This document shows positions 54,464 through 64,000 of a stretch of DNA of 64,000 bases, in pieces; the first letter of the stretch is position 1, and every line of letters starts with the position of its first letter. This stretch comes from Nitrosospira sp. Is2 (GTDB lineage Bacteria > Pseudomonadota > Gammaproteobacteria > Burkholderiales > Nitrosomonadaceae). The DNA is taken from the NCBI RefSeq assembly GCF_033095785.1, contig NZ_CP137134.1, forward strand, positions 2,728,001 to 2,792,000. The letters run 5' to 3'. Position numbers and translations under genes: made by a program. Under the pieces are notes generated by a model that did not search any database, was not told the DNA's origin, and was given only the letters and a program-made list of their open reading frames with translations.

Positions 54464-55474
54464 TTATTCGGTATCTTCGTCTTCTTTTCTCTTCGGCGGG
54501 TTGCCGTCGTGTACCAGATTCCGCCTCCGCTGGAGATATGCTTCACGGATGAATTCATATTTATCCAGCGCTGCTTCATCTACCGTTTTTTCCGATTTAA
54601 GCAGGCCTGCCCGGGTATCAGCAGCGCGGGTGGATCCAACTATGGGCCCGATAAACGGCGCGACGAAGAAGCTGCCCACAAAAACAGGATCGGTCGCTAT
54701 ATCAAGCACACGACCTCCTGCGTCTCGCGTTGAACTGGGGCCAAGGAAAGGAAGAACGATGTAAGGCCCGCTTGCGACTCCGTGGTACCCGAGGGTTTGG
54801 CCGAAGTCTTCATCATGTTTCTCCAAGCCAATGCCGGTGGCCACGTCGGCCACGCCGGCCAAGCCCAAGGTACTGTTGACTATGACGCGCATGCTGCTCG
54901 TAAGCGCGTTATTGAACTTCAGCTGTAGAAGATTGTTGAGCGTGACCGGGATATCATTCAAATTGGAAAAAACGTTTCCCACCGCTATTTGAAGGGGATC
55001 AGGCATCACCCATCTATAGCCGTTGGCGAGCGGTCGGAAGACGTAATCGTCAACCTTCTCATTAAAGCCGAAAACCTTGCGATTTACCGGCTCCCATGGG
55101 TCTTCTTTACTGCGAAAAGTTGCGGGATCCGCGGGCGCGGCATTCTTGAAGACCGGTCCGTCGAACGATTCCGACGCATCTTTCCGATTGTTGTCAGCCT
55201 TTACGCCTGTGCTGGCGGGAGCACTGGTCGTCGCGGGACTATTCGAAACGGAGGAAGCACTTGTCGTCGCGGGAGTAGTCGTAACGGCAGCAGCACTGGT
55301 CGCGGCGAGGAGAGTGGCGCTCGTGGAGTCGCTGGTACTCGCATTGGCGGGGATGCTCGTGCTAGCCGAAGTGTTCGTATCGGCCGTCGCGCTCTTATTG
55401 GTGGTAGCGCAGCCATTGAGGAAAAACCCCAAGAGTAACGATAATAGAATAGAAGGTTTGACGGTACGGGTCAT
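54464..55474 (-). CDS. mlaA: MlaA/VacJ outer-membrane lipoprotein with long Ser/Thr/Ala linker
   Basis: About 336 residues from ATG 55474. A lipoprotein signal ends NGC (Cys22). Residues 23 to about 97 are almost only Ser, Thr, Ala and Asn, with a repetitive TTSA/ATTSA-like pattern that is unusual for MlaA. The MlaA domain follows (EPVNRKVFGFNEKVDDYV, YLPLANGYRWV-like FRPLANGYRWV, LGYHGVASGPYIVLPFLGPS). It removes phospholipids from the outer leaflet of the outer membrane. It converges with htpX. Confidence 0.93.
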   Translation of the reverse strand: MTRTVKPSILLSLLLGFFLNGCATTNKSATADTNTSASTSIPANASTSDSTSATLLAATSAAAVTTTPATTSASSVSNSPATTSAPASTGVKADNNRKDASESFDGPVFKNAAPADPATFRSKEDPWEPVNRKVFGFNEKVDDYVFRPLANGYRWVMPDPLQIAVGNVFSNLNDIPVTLNNLLQLKFNNALTSSMRVIVNSTLGLAGVADVATGIGLEKHDEDFGQTLGYHGVASGPYIVLPFLGPSSTRDAGGRVLDIATDPVFVGSFFVAPFIGPIVGSTRAADTRAGLLKSEKTVDEAALDKYEFIREAYLQRRRNLVHDGNPPKRKEDEDTE

Positions 55475-55577
55475 ATTCGAATTGATCAAAATTTGCGGTT
55501 AGGGGGAGCAAACGGCGACATTATATTGGCTAATTCACGTGCGGAATACATTTTTTTTCACGCTCGAAGAACACTGC

Positions 55578-57116
55578 TCAGGTTGTTCCGCGTCTGGCAA
55601 AATCCTTCAAACGGAAACCGAGCAGCCACAGCATGAGGAAATAGCTTATTCCTCCCGTTGCCACCACGGCTCCGAGCCGTAGCACACGGTCCGACGTCGC
55701 GCCTGCCAGCCATGAAGCTTCGGTACCTGAGCCAAACCAGAGTACCGCACCCATCGTCGCCAGCGCCAGCGCTATCTTTGCCATAAAAATGGCCCACCCC
55801 GGCTGTGGCTGGAATATTTGATGGCTGCGAAGTTTATAGTAGAGCATTCCTGCATTAAGGCACGCACCTAAACCGATGGCCAGCGCCAGCCCTGCGTGCT
55901 GCAGCGGTATGATGAACGCGAGGTTCATCAGTTGTGTCGCGGTGAGCGTTATAACGGCGATTTTTACCGGAGTCTTAATATTCTGCCGCGCATAAAATCC
56001 TGGAGCCAGCACTTTCACCAGGATAAGCCCCAGCAGCCCCACACTGTAGGCAATCAACGCATTCCGCGTCATCCAGACGTCGTTGGCGGAAAACTGGCCA
56101 TGATAAAACAGTGTGCTGATAAGCGGCGTGGCAAGTATCGCCAACGCCAGCGCCGCCGGCAGCGTTAACAGCATGGTGAGGCGCAAGCCCCAATCCAGCA
56201 GCCGCGAATATTCAGTGGTGCTGTTGGTCGCATAATACCGCGACAGCGACGGCAGCAATATGGTCCCCAGCGCAGCCCCCAGCAGCCCGGCGGGAAATTC
56301 CATCAGGCGATCAGCGTAGTAAAGCCAGGATACACTGCCGGTGATAAGAAACGAGGCAAATATCGTATTGATTAGTAGGCTAATTTGGCCGATCGATACC
56401 CCGAACACTGCGGGACCCATTTGCCTGATCACGCGCCATGCACCGGTGTCGGGAGACCTGAGGCGCGGCCTCGGCAGTAATCGGATGCGCATAAGAAACG
56501 GCACCTGGAAAGCTAGTTGGAGCACGCCGCCGATTAACACAGCCCATGCGAGCGCCATTACCGGTGGGTCTATCATGGGTGCGAGCCAAATCGCGCAAGC
56601 GATGAATGAGAGATTCAGCAATGCCGGCGTTAACGCCGGCACCGAAAATTTGCCGAACGTATTGAGGACCCCTCCCGCGAGTGATACGAGCGAGATGAAC
56701 AGGATGTAAGGAAAGGTAATACGCAATAGTTCGATCGTCAGCGCAAATTTTTCAGGGGTCGCGGCAAACCCTGGCGCGCTCACATATATTATCCACGGGG
56801 CAGCAATTACGCCCAGGAGCGTAACCAAAAAAAGGACGATAAATAGCAGTGTGGCAACGTGGTTGACCAGCTCTTGCGTCTCACCGAATGAGCGGCGATT
56901 GTTGTATTCAGCGAATATCGGCACGAATGCCTGTGCGAACGCACCTTCCGCAAACAATCTTCGCAGCAGGTTGGGTATGCGAAAGGCGACAAAAAACGCA
57001 TCGGTTTCGACGCCGGCCCCGAAGATACGGGCAATAAGTACGTCTCGTACGAACCCGAGGACACGCGAAATCAGCGTCATCCCGCTGACGGTAGCGAGGG
57101 CTTTTAGCAAATTCAT
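55578..57116 (-). CDS. murJ: Lipid II flippase MurJ
   Basis: A 512-residue, about 14-helix MOP-superfamily transporter that flips lipid II across the inner membrane. [21 protein letters not shown] and [21 protein letters not shown] are the MurJ start blocks; [16 protein letters not shown] is another. The start ATG 57116 faces rpsT, which is the usual murJ-rpsT divergent pair in this group. Confidence 0.96.
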   Translation of the reverse strand: MNLLKALATVSGMTLISRVLGFVRDVLIARIFGAGVETDAFFVAFRIPNLLRRLFAEGAFAQAFVPIFAEYNNRRSFGETQELVNHVATLLFIVLFLVTLLGVIAAPWIIYVSAPGFAATPEKFALTIELLRITFPYILFISLVSLAGGVLNTFGKFSVPALTPALLNLSFIACAIWLAPMIDPPVMALAWAVLIGGVLQLAFQVPFLMRIRLLPRPRLRSPDTGAWRVIRQMGPAVFGVSIGQISLLINTIFASFLITGSVSWLYYADRLMEFPAGLLGAALGTILLPSLSRYYATNSTTEYSRLLDWGLRLTMLLTLPAALALAILATPLISTLFYHGQFSANDVWMTRNALIAYSVGLLGLILVKVLAPGFYARQNIKTPVKIAVITLTATQLMNLAFIIPLQHAGLALAIGLGACLNAGMLYYKLRSHQIFQPQPGWAIFMAKIALALATMGAVLWFGSGTEASWLAGATSDRVLRLGAVVATGGISYFLMLWLLGFRLKDFARRGTT

Positions 57117-57288
57117 GGAGGGGTATGTTAACCTGAATAGTACGGTCCATTTGTCCCGGGTAGAAAATTCAGGCGACTATCGCGCGAGCGAGCTGCAGAA
57201 TGGCACGCCTTCCTGTTTTTCCTTGCAATATGCCGGAAACGTCCGTATCATTTCGCAATTTTCAGCACCAGATAATTCAGGAATTTTC

Positions 57289-57552
57289 ATGGCTAATAGT
57301 GCACAAGCGAGAAAGCGTGCCAGACAGAACGTCGCTCAGCGCGACCGTAACATGAGCCTGCGCTCGCAATTGCGCACCGCGATCAAGCACGTAAGAAAAG
57401 CGATCAGTTCTAGCGACAAATCCAATGCGCAGACTGTGTTCCAGGAGTCCGTCGCTATGATCGATTCAATTGCTGATAAGGGCATCATCCATAAGAATAA
57501 GGCTTCGCGCCATAAAAGGCGCTTGTCCGCCGCCATCAGGACGATGGCCTGA
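57289..57552 (+). CDS. rpsT: 30S ribosomal protein S20
   Basis: An 87-residue basic protein, [20 protein letters not shown], that matches S20 along its length. ATG 57289 has AGGA nine bases upstream. The frame is open further upstream but only in noncoding sequence. A terminator follows directly. Confidence 0.97.
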   Translation: MANSAQARKRARQNVAQRDRNMSLRSQLRTAIKHVRKAISSSDKSNAQTVFQESVAMIDSIADKGIIHKNKASRHKRRLSAAIRTMA

Positions 57553-57568
57553 GCAGTAAGTTTTCAAT

Positions 57569-57599
57569 AAAAAAGCCCGGGCGTTCCCCGGGCTTTTTT
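57569..57599 (+). terminator. Intrinsic terminator of rpsT
   Basis: GCCCGGG and its complement form a seven-pair GC stem with loop CGTTC, extended by six A-T pairs and ended by a run of T. It lies 17 bases after the rpsT stop. The A run on the left lets it serve the opposite slipin gene too. Confidence 0.93.
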
Positions 57600-57630
57600 A
57601 TTTTCCTGATTTCTTCAGATTCGGGTTCGC

Positions 57631-58410
57631 TCACGGTACATTTCCGGAGGGCTCGAGACGGTCTTTCTTGAAGACCTCTGTTAGTGGGGATACCAGGTCC
57701 ATGGGTATTGGAAAAACGATGGTATTGGATTTGTCACTGGCGATATTAGTGAGGGTCTGCAGATAGCGAAGCTGCATGGCACCGGTGTGCTGTGATAGGA
57801 TTTCTGCCGCTTTCGTTAATTTCTCGGATGCCTGAAGTTCGCCTTCGGCATGTATTACCTTTGCACGCCGCTCGCGCTCGGCCTCGGCTTGGCGGGCAAT
57901 GGCCCTTATCATCGATTCATCGATATCCACGTGCTTGATCTCGACATTGGCGACTTTGATGCCCCAAGCATCGGTTTGAATATCCAGCACCTTCTGAATG
58001 TCCATGTTAAGTTTTTCCCGTTCAGCCAGCATCTCGTCAAGCTCATGCTTTCCAAGTACAGAGCGTAGCGTGGTCTGTGCGAACTGACTGGTCGCGGCAA
58101 GAAAATTTTCTACCTGGATAATGGATTTTTGCGGGTCAACAACGCGAAAATATACGACGGCGCTGACTTTCACCGAAACATTGTCGCGTGAGATAACGTC
58201 TTGGCTGGGTACATCCATAACCACGGTACGCAGATCAACTCGGACCATCTTCTGGATACCAGGGATAATGACGATGAGTCCAGGACCTTTTACCTTGTAG
58301 AAGCGACCCAGCAGGAACACGACACCTCGCTCATATTCGCGCAATATCCGGAACGTTGTTAACAGTGCCACAAGGAGGATAATGACAACAGAGCCGAAAG
58401 TGGTGAACAT
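57631..58410 (-). CDS. Slipin/stomatin-like SPFH protein
   Basis: A 259-residue membrane-bound SPFH-domain protein: one N-terminal helix (5-22), then [14 protein letters not shown] and [17 protein letters not shown], and a coiled-coil region rich in A/E. It builds ring-like scaffolds with NfeD proteins. It starts 16 bases after the NfeD gene stop, the classical NfeD-slipin pair. Confidence 0.95.
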   Translation of the reverse strand: MFTTFGSVVIILLVALLTTFRILREYERGVVFLLGRFYKVKGPGLIVIIPGIQKMVRVDLRTVVMDVPSQDVISRDNVSVKVSAVVYFRVVDPQKSIIQVENFLAATSQFAQTTLRSVLGKHELDEMLAEREKLNMDIQKVLDIQTDAWGIKVANVEIKHVDIDESMIRAIARQAEAERERRAKVIHAEGELQASEKLTKAAEILSQHTGAMQLRYLQTLTNIASDKSNTIVFPIPMDLVSPLTEVFKKDRLEPSGNVP

Positions 58411-58426
58411 GATTGTCTCCTTTGGG

Positions 58427-59821
58427 TTATTTCTCTGCCGAAGTTACGATTAAAACCAATCCCTCCATTCCCACTACGCGTACCTTCTGCCCTCGGAAAA
58501 GACGCTGCGCAGAACGGGCGCTCCAGAGCTCACCATGAACACGAATCATGCCCTCGTCCAGGATATCCTCCAGAATTTCTCCTTCCGCTCCAATCAATTC
58601 CTCCCTGCCGCTGACAATCGGGCGCCGCCGTGCCCTGAGTGCCATGCCAACGACAAAAACCAGGAATAGCACACTGACCATGGCTACCAAGGCAATCAGG
58701 AGCCAAGGAATGCCGTAGCCGGGCATATCACTGTCGATCAGCATTAAGGAGCCCACGACGAAGGCAACAATTCCGCCGATCCCGAGCGTACCGAAGCTTG
58801 GCAGAAAGGCCTCCGCCACCATGAACGCGATGCCTAGCAGGATTAAGGCAAGACCGGCGTAACTTACCGGCAACAACTGAAACGCATACATGGCGATCAG
58901 AAGACAGATGCCGCCCGCGACCCCGGGCAATACAAAGCCGGGATTGGAAAATTCGAAAAATAATCCGTAAATGCCTATAAGCATCAGCACATAGGCCACA
59001 CTCGGGTCGGTGATTATCGCCAGGAACCGTGTGCGCCAGTCGGGTTCTACTACGCGCACCTCGGCAGACGCTGTATCAAGAATAATCTTTTCTCCACGTA
59101 TGTCCACTCGCCTGCCATGCACCTGTTTCAATAGATCTGCCACATCAGTGGCTACATAATCGATGACTTTAAGTTTTAGCGCGTCGGCCGCCGATAGGCT
59201 TACAGCTTCTTTCACTGCCAGTTCCGCCCACTCCGCGTTCCGATCGCGCATTTGTGCAAGGGCGCGAATATATGCTGCCGCATCATGTATTGCTTTGCGC
59301 GAGATTGCACTATTTGCAGGAGTTTTCTCATCTTTCGATATTTTTCTGTCGCTGCTGTTGTTCGATGGCGTTTCAGCCGGTCGCGGTGCAGATTTTGGCT
59401 TGGTCTCGGGCTCAGGCTGGGATTCCGGCATACCTCCAATCTGTATTGGTGTGGCAGCGCCCAGATTTGTGCCCGGCGCCATCGCCGCGATGTGGCTGGC
59501 ATACAGGATATATGTTCCGGCACTGGCAGCCCGAGCTCCGCTGGGTGCCACAAAAACCGCTACGGGCACGGGCGACGCAAGAATGGCGCGTATAATCTGC
59601 CGCATTGAGGTGTCTAGTCCACCGGGCGTGTCCAGTTGCATTACGACTAGGGGTGCACCTTCAACCGTGGCATGCTGCATACCCCGCTCGATAAAGTCAG
59701 CGCTCGCAGGAGCAATAGGACCGCTCACGGTCAGTACTACGACAGGTGCAGCAAGAACCGACACCGGTAGCAGAAGTATTGCTGCCAGGCTGTGCCGCAA
59801 AAAACCGGTTACCCGTTTCAT
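58427..59821 (-). CDS. NfeD-family membrane-bound ClpP-class protease
   Basis: A 464-residue protein with a signal peptide (1-24), a ClpP/SppA-like serine protease domain (S100 in [12 protein letters not shown] is the nucleophile), a linker with K/P/S-rich part (about 140-175), about five membrane helices and a C-terminal NfeD OB-fold ([20 protein letters not shown]). The protease cleaves stomatin-like proteins. It precedes slipin. Confidence 0.94.
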   Translation of the reverse strand: MKRVTGFLRHSLAAILLLPVSVLAAPVVVLTVSGPIAPASADFIERGMQHATVEGAPLVVMQLDTPGGLDTSMRQIIRAILASPVPVAVFVAPSGARAASAGTYILYASHIAAMAPGTNLGAATPIQIGGMPESQPEPETKPKSAPRPAETPSNNSSDRKISKDEKTPANSAISRKAIHDAAAYIRALAQMRDRNAEWAELAVKEAVSLSAADALKLKVIDYVATDVADLLKQVHGRRVDIRGEKIILDTASAEVRVVEPDWRTRFLAIITDPSVAYVLMLIGIYGLFFEFSNPGFVLPGVAGGICLLIAMYAFQLLPVSYAGLALILLGIAFMVAEAFLPSFGTLGIGGIVAFVVGSLMLIDSDMPGYGIPWLLIALVAMVSVLFLVFVVGMALRARRRPIVSGREELIGAEGEILEDILDEGMIRVHGELWSARSAQRLFRGQKVRVVGMEGLVLIVTSAEK

Positions 59822-59937
59822 GTCTCAAATATAGACGGTTTTAGCCTCGATTGCGTTCGGTGGAACAGGGTCTTTCGCTGTTGCAATCAGGATTGTTTTA
59901 GCGCATAAAGCGCCTTCCATCGTAAAAGCACTATTTC

Positions 59938-61917
59938 ATGAGAAAACCAATAAGCCGAATACTGATCATCAATGATGAAAAGCTGATATTGAAGGAACTG
60001 ATCCGGGGGTTGAATGCTGCCGCGAAATCTCTGGAGAACCCCTTAGGTATCAGTTTTGCGGGCGTCACTACGGCGCGGGAGGCGCTGCAGGCCATCCAGG
60101 ACGACGGCGACATTCAGTCGGTGCTGGTGGATGACACGCTCTACACCCTGAAAAACGGCGAGAAGGGTTCCCGCAATCTGCAGATGACTGCACTAAAGCT
60201 GGTGCAGGAGATCACTCGTTTTCGTCCCGAACTGGATATTTACATATTAATTGCTCAGGAAAATGAAGACGAAGTGGTGGACGCGCTCTTTTCTGAAACC
60301 GTGGATGGCTATTTCTATCGCGAAGAGCGCGATTATCGCGGTATTTACCGCATCCTCAACGCCCAGCTTCAGGAAAAAGCACGCACGCCATTTTATGATC
60401 AGCTCAAAAACTACGTATTGATGGCAAAGGATGCCTGGCACACACCGGGACATTCGTCGGGGGATTCGCTGCGTGACAGTCCTTGGGCGAGCGATTTTTA
60501 CCAGTTCATCGGTGAGCATATATTCAGGGCTGACCTGTCGGTCTCGGTGCCAATGCTCGACTCCCTGATGGAACCTTCAGGCGTAATTGCCGAAGCCCAA
60601 AAGATTGCAGCTAAGGCATTCGGGGCGCGCCGCACCTTTTTCGCCACTAACGGCACCTCGACGGCGAACAAGGTCATTTTTCAGACACTGCTCGCACCGG
60701 GCGAGAAGCTGCTGCTGGATCGCAACTGCCATAAATCGGTGCATCACGGCGTGGTGCTATCCGGTGCGCATCCAATCTATCTCGACTCGTCGGTCAACAA
60801 AAAATACGGCGTTTACGGCCCGGTGCCGAAAAAAACGGTGCTACGCGCCATCGAGGAAAATCCGGACGCGCAGGCACTCATACTCACCAGTTGCACATAC
60901 GACGGCTTGCGTTATGATCTTCCTCCCATCATTGAGGCGGCGCATGCAAAAGGCATCAAGGTTATTATCGATGAAGCCTGGTACGGCTTCGCCCGCTTTC
61001 ACCCGGCCTTTCGCCCCACTGCGCTCGAGGCGGGCGCCGATTACGCTACCCAAAGCACGCATAAAGTACTGTCGGCTTTTTCGCAGTCGAGCATGATTCA
61101 TGTGAATGACCCTGACTTCAACGAACATCTGTTTCGTGAGAATTTCAACATGCATACGTCGACGAGCCCCCAGTACAGCATGATCGCCAGCCTCGATGTC
61201 GCCCGTAAACAGGCAATGCTGGAAGGGTACAAACTTCTGTCGCGCACGCTGGAACTGGCAAAGGAAGTCCGTGAGCAGATTAATTCCACTGGGGTATTTC
61301 GCGTGCTGGAGCTTGCTGATCTGCTGCCGGACGAAGTAAAGCAGGACAATATCCAGCTTGATTCCACCAAGGTTACTGTGGACATCTCCCGCTGCGGCTT
61401 TACCATAGAAGATCTGATTCGTGAATTGTTCGAGCGCTATAACATTCAGGTAGAGAAATCCACTTTCAATACGCTTACGCTGCTTCTTACCATCGGCACC
61501 ACCCGCAGCAAGGTTTCGCGTCTTTATGATGCATTGATGCGCATCGCGCGCGAAGGCCGAGCCCCCCGGCGCCTCTATCAGATTCCGCAGATCCCGGGCT
61601 TTACTGATCTCAAGTATCTTCCGCGCGATGCTTTCTATTGTGGGGGCGAACAGATGCCGCTGCTGGACGAACAGGAGCGGATAAACAATGAGCTGAATGG
61701 CAGGGTTTGCGCGGATCAGATCACGCCGTATCCACCGGGTATTCCTGTACTGGTGCCCGGACAGAGCATTACGAGCGAGGTCGTGCAATATCTCGTAAGC
61801 ATGTTGCGTTCGCAAAAGCGCGTCGAAGTACATGGCATTGTTTATGACGGCTACCTGCCATGCTTGCGACTACTGACTGCCGCTGAGGAAAAAGGCTTGA
61901 AAAAGCTGGTTAAATAA
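59938..61917 (+). CDS. Orn/Lys/Arg decarboxylase with receiver-like N-terminal domain
   Basis: A 659-residue PLP enzyme of the group III decarboxylases. Residues 1-130 are the receiver-like wing domain (RILIINDEKLILKELIRGL). The PLP lysine is K376 in STHKVLSAF; HMTSPQYSM-like HTSTSPQYSMIASLD and CTYDGLRYD are family blocks. Closest types are arginine or lysine decarboxylase, but the substrate is not readable. It is followed by argD and argF, which fits a role in arginine/ornithine to polyamine flow; the polyamine importer elsewhere in the window would add to that. Confidence 0.92.
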   Translation: MRKPISRILIINDEKLILKELIRGLNAAAKSLENPLGISFAGVTTAREALQAIQDDGDIQSVLVDDTLYTLKNGEKGSRNLQMTALKLVQEITRFRPELDIYILIAQENEDEVVDALFSETVDGYFYREERDYRGIYRILNAQLQEKARTPFYDQLKNYVLMAKDAWHTPGHSSGDSLRDSPWASDFYQFIGEHIFRADLSVSVPMLDSLMEPSGVIAEAQKIAAKAFGARRTFFATNGTSTANKVIFQTLLAPGEKLLLDRNCHKSVHHGVVLSGAHPIYLDSSVNKKYGVYGPVPKKTVLRAIEENPDAQALILTSCTYDGLRYDLPPIIEAAHAKGIKVIIDEAWYGFARFHPAFRPTALEAGADYATQSTHKVLSAFSQSSMIHVNDPDFNEHLFRENFNMHTSTSPQYSMIASLDVARKQAMLEGYKLLSRTLELAKEVREQINSTGVFRVLELADLLPDEVKQDNIQLDSTKVTVDISRCGFTIEDLIRELFERYNIQVEKSTFNTLTLLLTIGTTRSKVSRLYDALMRIAREGRAPRRLYQIPQIPGFTDLKYLPRDAFYCGGEQMPLLDEQERINNELNGRVCADQITPYPPGIPVLVPGQSITSEVVQYLVSMLRSQKRVEVHGIVYDGYLPCLRLLTAAEEKGLKKLVK

Positions 61918-61957
61918 GTAAATATACCAGAGTTTACAACACAACCATTCATCGGCG

Positions 61958-61979
61958 CACGGCGGCTTATGCCGCCGTG
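61958..61979. repeat. GC-rich hairpin between decarboxylase and argD
   Basis: CACGGCGGC and its complement GCCGCCGTG frame a TTAT loop. It lies 41 bases after the decarboxylase stop and 36 bases before argD. Only three T follow at a distance, so it may be an mRNA-stability hairpin or a weak terminator. Confidence 0.55.
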
Positions 61980-62014
61980 TCCCTTTCTGACCCTGGCTAA
62001 CAAGGGTAATCCTT

Positions 62015-63187
62015 ATGTCCAATGTAATGAACACCTACCTGCGTCTCCCCGTTACTTTTGCCAAAGGCGAAGGCGTTTGGCTCTGGGACCAAGAGGGTAA
62101 GCGTTATCTCGACGCGCTGGCGGGTGTTGCCGTGTGCGGGCTCGGGCATTGTCACCCAAAACTTGTTAAGGCCATTTCCAGCCAAGCAGGCACGCTCATC
62201 CATACTTCCAACCTTTACCATATTGCGAAGCAGGAACAGTTAGCGAGCAGGCTCGCCCAATTGTCGGGCATGGATAACGCGTTTTTCTGTAATTCGGGAG
62301 CGGAAGCGAATGAAGCCGCTATTAAGCTGGCCCGGCTGTACGGACATGGCAAAAATATAGATTTGCCGACAATTATCGTGATGGAGAAATCCTTTCATGG
62401 TCGCACCATGGCGACCTTGACTGCCAGTGGAAACCGCAAAGTACAAGCGGGTTTCGAACCGCTTCTCACCGGGTTCGCGCGCGTTCCCTACAACGATCTG
62501 GAAGCAGTGTCGCAAGTGGCGGTTCACAACAAGAATGTTGTGGCGATTCTGGTCGAACCTTATCAGGGAGAAGGCGGGGTCAACGTCCCGCAAGCAAACT
62601 ATCTGCAAGGTTTGCGCCATCTCTGCGATCAAAACGGTTGGTTGCTGATGCTGGATGAGGTGCAATGCGGAATCGGCCGTAGCGGCAAATGGTTTGCCTT
62701 TCAACACAGCGATATAGCGCCGGACGTGGTTACGCTTGCCAAAGGGTTAGGTTCCGGGATGCCTATAGGCGCCTGTCTGGCGAAAGGTACGGCGGCGGGC
62801 GTGTTCAAACCAGGCAATCATGCTTCTACTTTTGGCGGCAATCCACTCGCTTGTGCTGCCGCACTCACCACGCTTGAAGTGATCGAGGAAGAGCAGTTGC
62901 TCGAAAATGCGTTGTTAATGGGCGATTACATGCGAGCCATGCTTAAAGCACAACTGACGGGCCTTGCAGAGATCAGGGAAATTCGTGGGCAAGGGTTGAT
63001 GATTGGCATTGAGCTTTCCAGACCGTGCGTCGAACTCGTCAAAGACGCATTGGAAAAAGGCCTCCTCATTAATGTGACTTCCGACAAGGTCGTGCGTCTG
63101 TTGCCACCACTGGTGATTCAAAGGGCAGAAGCGGAACTGGTGGTAAGTACTTTATCGGGTATCGTGAAGGAGTTTTTGATGACTTGA
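62015..63187 (+). CDS. argD: Acetylornithine aminotransferase
   Basis: A 390-residue class III PLP aminotransferase: HIHTSNLYH-type start HTSNLYHIAKQE, FCNSGAEANEAAIKLARLYG, LDEVQCGIGRSG and the PLP lysine K243 in LAKGLGSGMP. It transaminates N-acetylglutamate semialdehyde in arginine synthesis (and often succinyldiaminopimelate). argF follows 77 bases later. Confidence 0.95.
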   Translation: MSNVMNTYLRLPVTFAKGEGVWLWDQEGKRYLDALAGVAVCGLGHCHPKLVKAISSQAGTLIHTSNLYHIAKQEQLASRLAQLSGMDNAFFCNSGAEANEAAIKLARLYGHGKNIDLPTIIVMEKSFHGRTMATLTASGNRKVQAGFEPLLTGFARVPYNDLEAVSQVAVHNKNVVAILVEPYQGEGGVNVPQANYLQGLRHLCDQNGWLLMLDEVQCGIGRSGKWFAFQHSDIAPDVVTLAKGLGSGMPIGACLAKGTAAGVFKPGNHASTFGGNPLACAAALTTLEVIEEEQLLENALLMGDYMRAMLKAQLTGLAEIREIRGQGLMIGIELSRPCVELVKDALEKGLLINVTSDKVVRLLPPLVIQRAEAELVVSTLSGIVKEFLMT

Positions 63188-63264
63188 CTGACTCTCAGTC
63201 GGAAAACGTGAACCGTAAAGATGTCACGCTTTCGAGTTTTGATCCAATCCATGGCCAAGGCGTT

Positions 63265-64000
63265 ATGCAGATCAAGCACTTTTTGCAGTTCAACGATTTT
63301 TCCCGAGAGGAATACGAATATCTGTTTGAGCGAACGCGCTGGATCAAGCATGAGTTCAAGCAATACCACCGCTATTGGCCTCTGGAGGATCGTACGCTTG
63401 CGATGATTTTTGACAAGCACTCGACCCGCACCCGGTTATCGTTTGAAGCAGGCATGCACCAGCTGGGCGGCGCCGCCATCTATCTTTCCACCCGAGACAC
63501 TCAACTTGGACGAGGCGAGCCTGTGGAAGATGCGGCGCGCGTTATTTCCCGCATGGTGGACATCGTGATGATCCGCACTTATGAGCACGAGATCATCAGG
63601 CGTTTTGCCACTCATTCCAGGGTTCCCGTGATCAATGGACTAACCGACGAATATCACCCATGCCAGATCATGGGAGATATTTTTACCTTCATTGAGCAAC
63701 GTGGGCGTATTTCAGGCAAAACCGTGGCGTGGATCGGAGATTCAAATAACGTCTGCAACACCTGGCTTCAGGCGGCAGAAGTCTTCGATTTCAATGTGCA
63801 CGTGTCGACCCCTCCGGGTTACGAAGTTGAACCGGAACGCGCCGGACTTTACGGCACGAGCCACTACGAGGAATTCGCTGATCCGCACGATGCCGTGAAG
63901 GACGCCGACCTGGTGACAACCGACGTCTGGACGAGCATGGGGTTTGAAGCGGAAACCGAGGAGCGGAAAAAAGATTTTGCCAATTTCCGGGTAGACGCGG
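63265..64000 (+). CDS. argF: Ornithine carbamoyltransferase, 3' end beyond the window
   Basis: The first 245 codons of OTCase; the rest lies outside. Carbamoyl phosphate is bound at S53-T-R-T-R57 and H131-P-C-Q134; VAWIGDSNNVCNTWL follows. The start at ATG 63265 has AAGG four bases upstream and gives the usual MQIKHFLQFNDF; GTG 63208 in frame would add 19 residues. It makes citrulline from ornithine. It is in line with argD. Confidence 0.95.
   Translation, partial: MQIKHFLQFNDFSREEYEYLFERTRWIKHEFKQYHRYWPLEDRTLAMIFDKHSTRTRLSFEAGMHQLGGAAIYLSTRDTQLGRGEPVEDAARVISRMVDIVMIRTYEHEIIRRFATHSRVPVINGLTDEYHPCQIMGDIFTFIEQRGRISGKTVAWIGDSNNVCNTWLQAAEVFDFNVHVSTPPGYEVEPERAGLYGTSHYEEFADPHDAVKDADLVTTDVWTSMGFEAETEERKKDFANFRVDA

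Noticed and set aside
60841..61833. 330-codon minus-strand frame opposite the decarboxylase
   Set aside because: It is the antisense shadow of a clear PLP decarboxylase and shows no family blocks.

Overview
The window looks like a chromosomal segment of a betaproteobacterium, most likely an ammonia oxidiser of the Nitrosospira type (Nitrosomonadales). I infer this from the overall gene set and the protein character: petABC directly followed by sspAB, a ubiJ/ubiB/Tim44 cluster, a UspA-AckA-phosphoketolase operon, a stand-alone DUF422 protein and an IS407-like element. No amo, hao or rRNA gene is present, so the genus is an inference and not proven here.

Layout. 1-5,000 (minus strand): a penicillin-acylase family hydrolase, a DUF1499 protein, a monohaem cytochrome c lipoprotein and a DUF422 (CruF-like) membrane protein. 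5,054-8,137 (plus): an unusual class A penicillin-binding protein. 8,296-17,915 (minus): small membrane proteins, an alpha/beta hydrolase, a thioredoxin-fold ferredoxin, a complete polyamine ABC importer (order G-H-I-binding protein) and the ubiquinone-related set Tim44-like/ubiJ/ubiB. 18,649-23,891 (plus): UspA tandem protein, acetate kinase and phosphoketolase in one operon, which together would convert sugar phosphates to acetyl phosphate and then ATP plus acetate; a membrane protein of unknown function follows. 24,915-27,969: PEP synthase and a short, divergent cis-prenyltransferase.

28,000-37,431 is the accessory part: sparse, with small secreted or membrane proteins, an O-methyltransferase next to a PLP-dependent histidine decarboxylase-like enzyme whose signal peptide seems split by a one-base frameshift, several very small ORFs with good ribosome binding sites, a haloperoxidase-like hydrolase, a complete IS3-family element (34,849-36,041) with a 4-bp target duplication, a protein made of three near-identical 55-residue FG-GAP repeats, and an 83-bp remnant of a related IS. 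It ends at the 3' end of a tRNA-Thr(TGT) gene.

37,432-64,000 is housekeeping: tRNA-Thr, sspB/sspA, the cytochrome bc1 operon, yacG, a Nudix-TenI fusion, a DUF815 ATPase, a secreted EF-hand protein, argJ, a TusA-like protein, an ADP-ribosylglycohydrolase, Trm112, exbD/exbB, xseA, DUF423, an RlmL-like methyltransferase, dsbB, htpX, mlaA, murJ, rpsT, slipin/NfeD, an Orn/Lys/Arg decarboxylase, argD and the 5' part of argF (cut by the window edge). Three strong intrinsic terminators (29,764; 54,352; 57,569) separate units. No CRISPR array, prophage or integrase was found.
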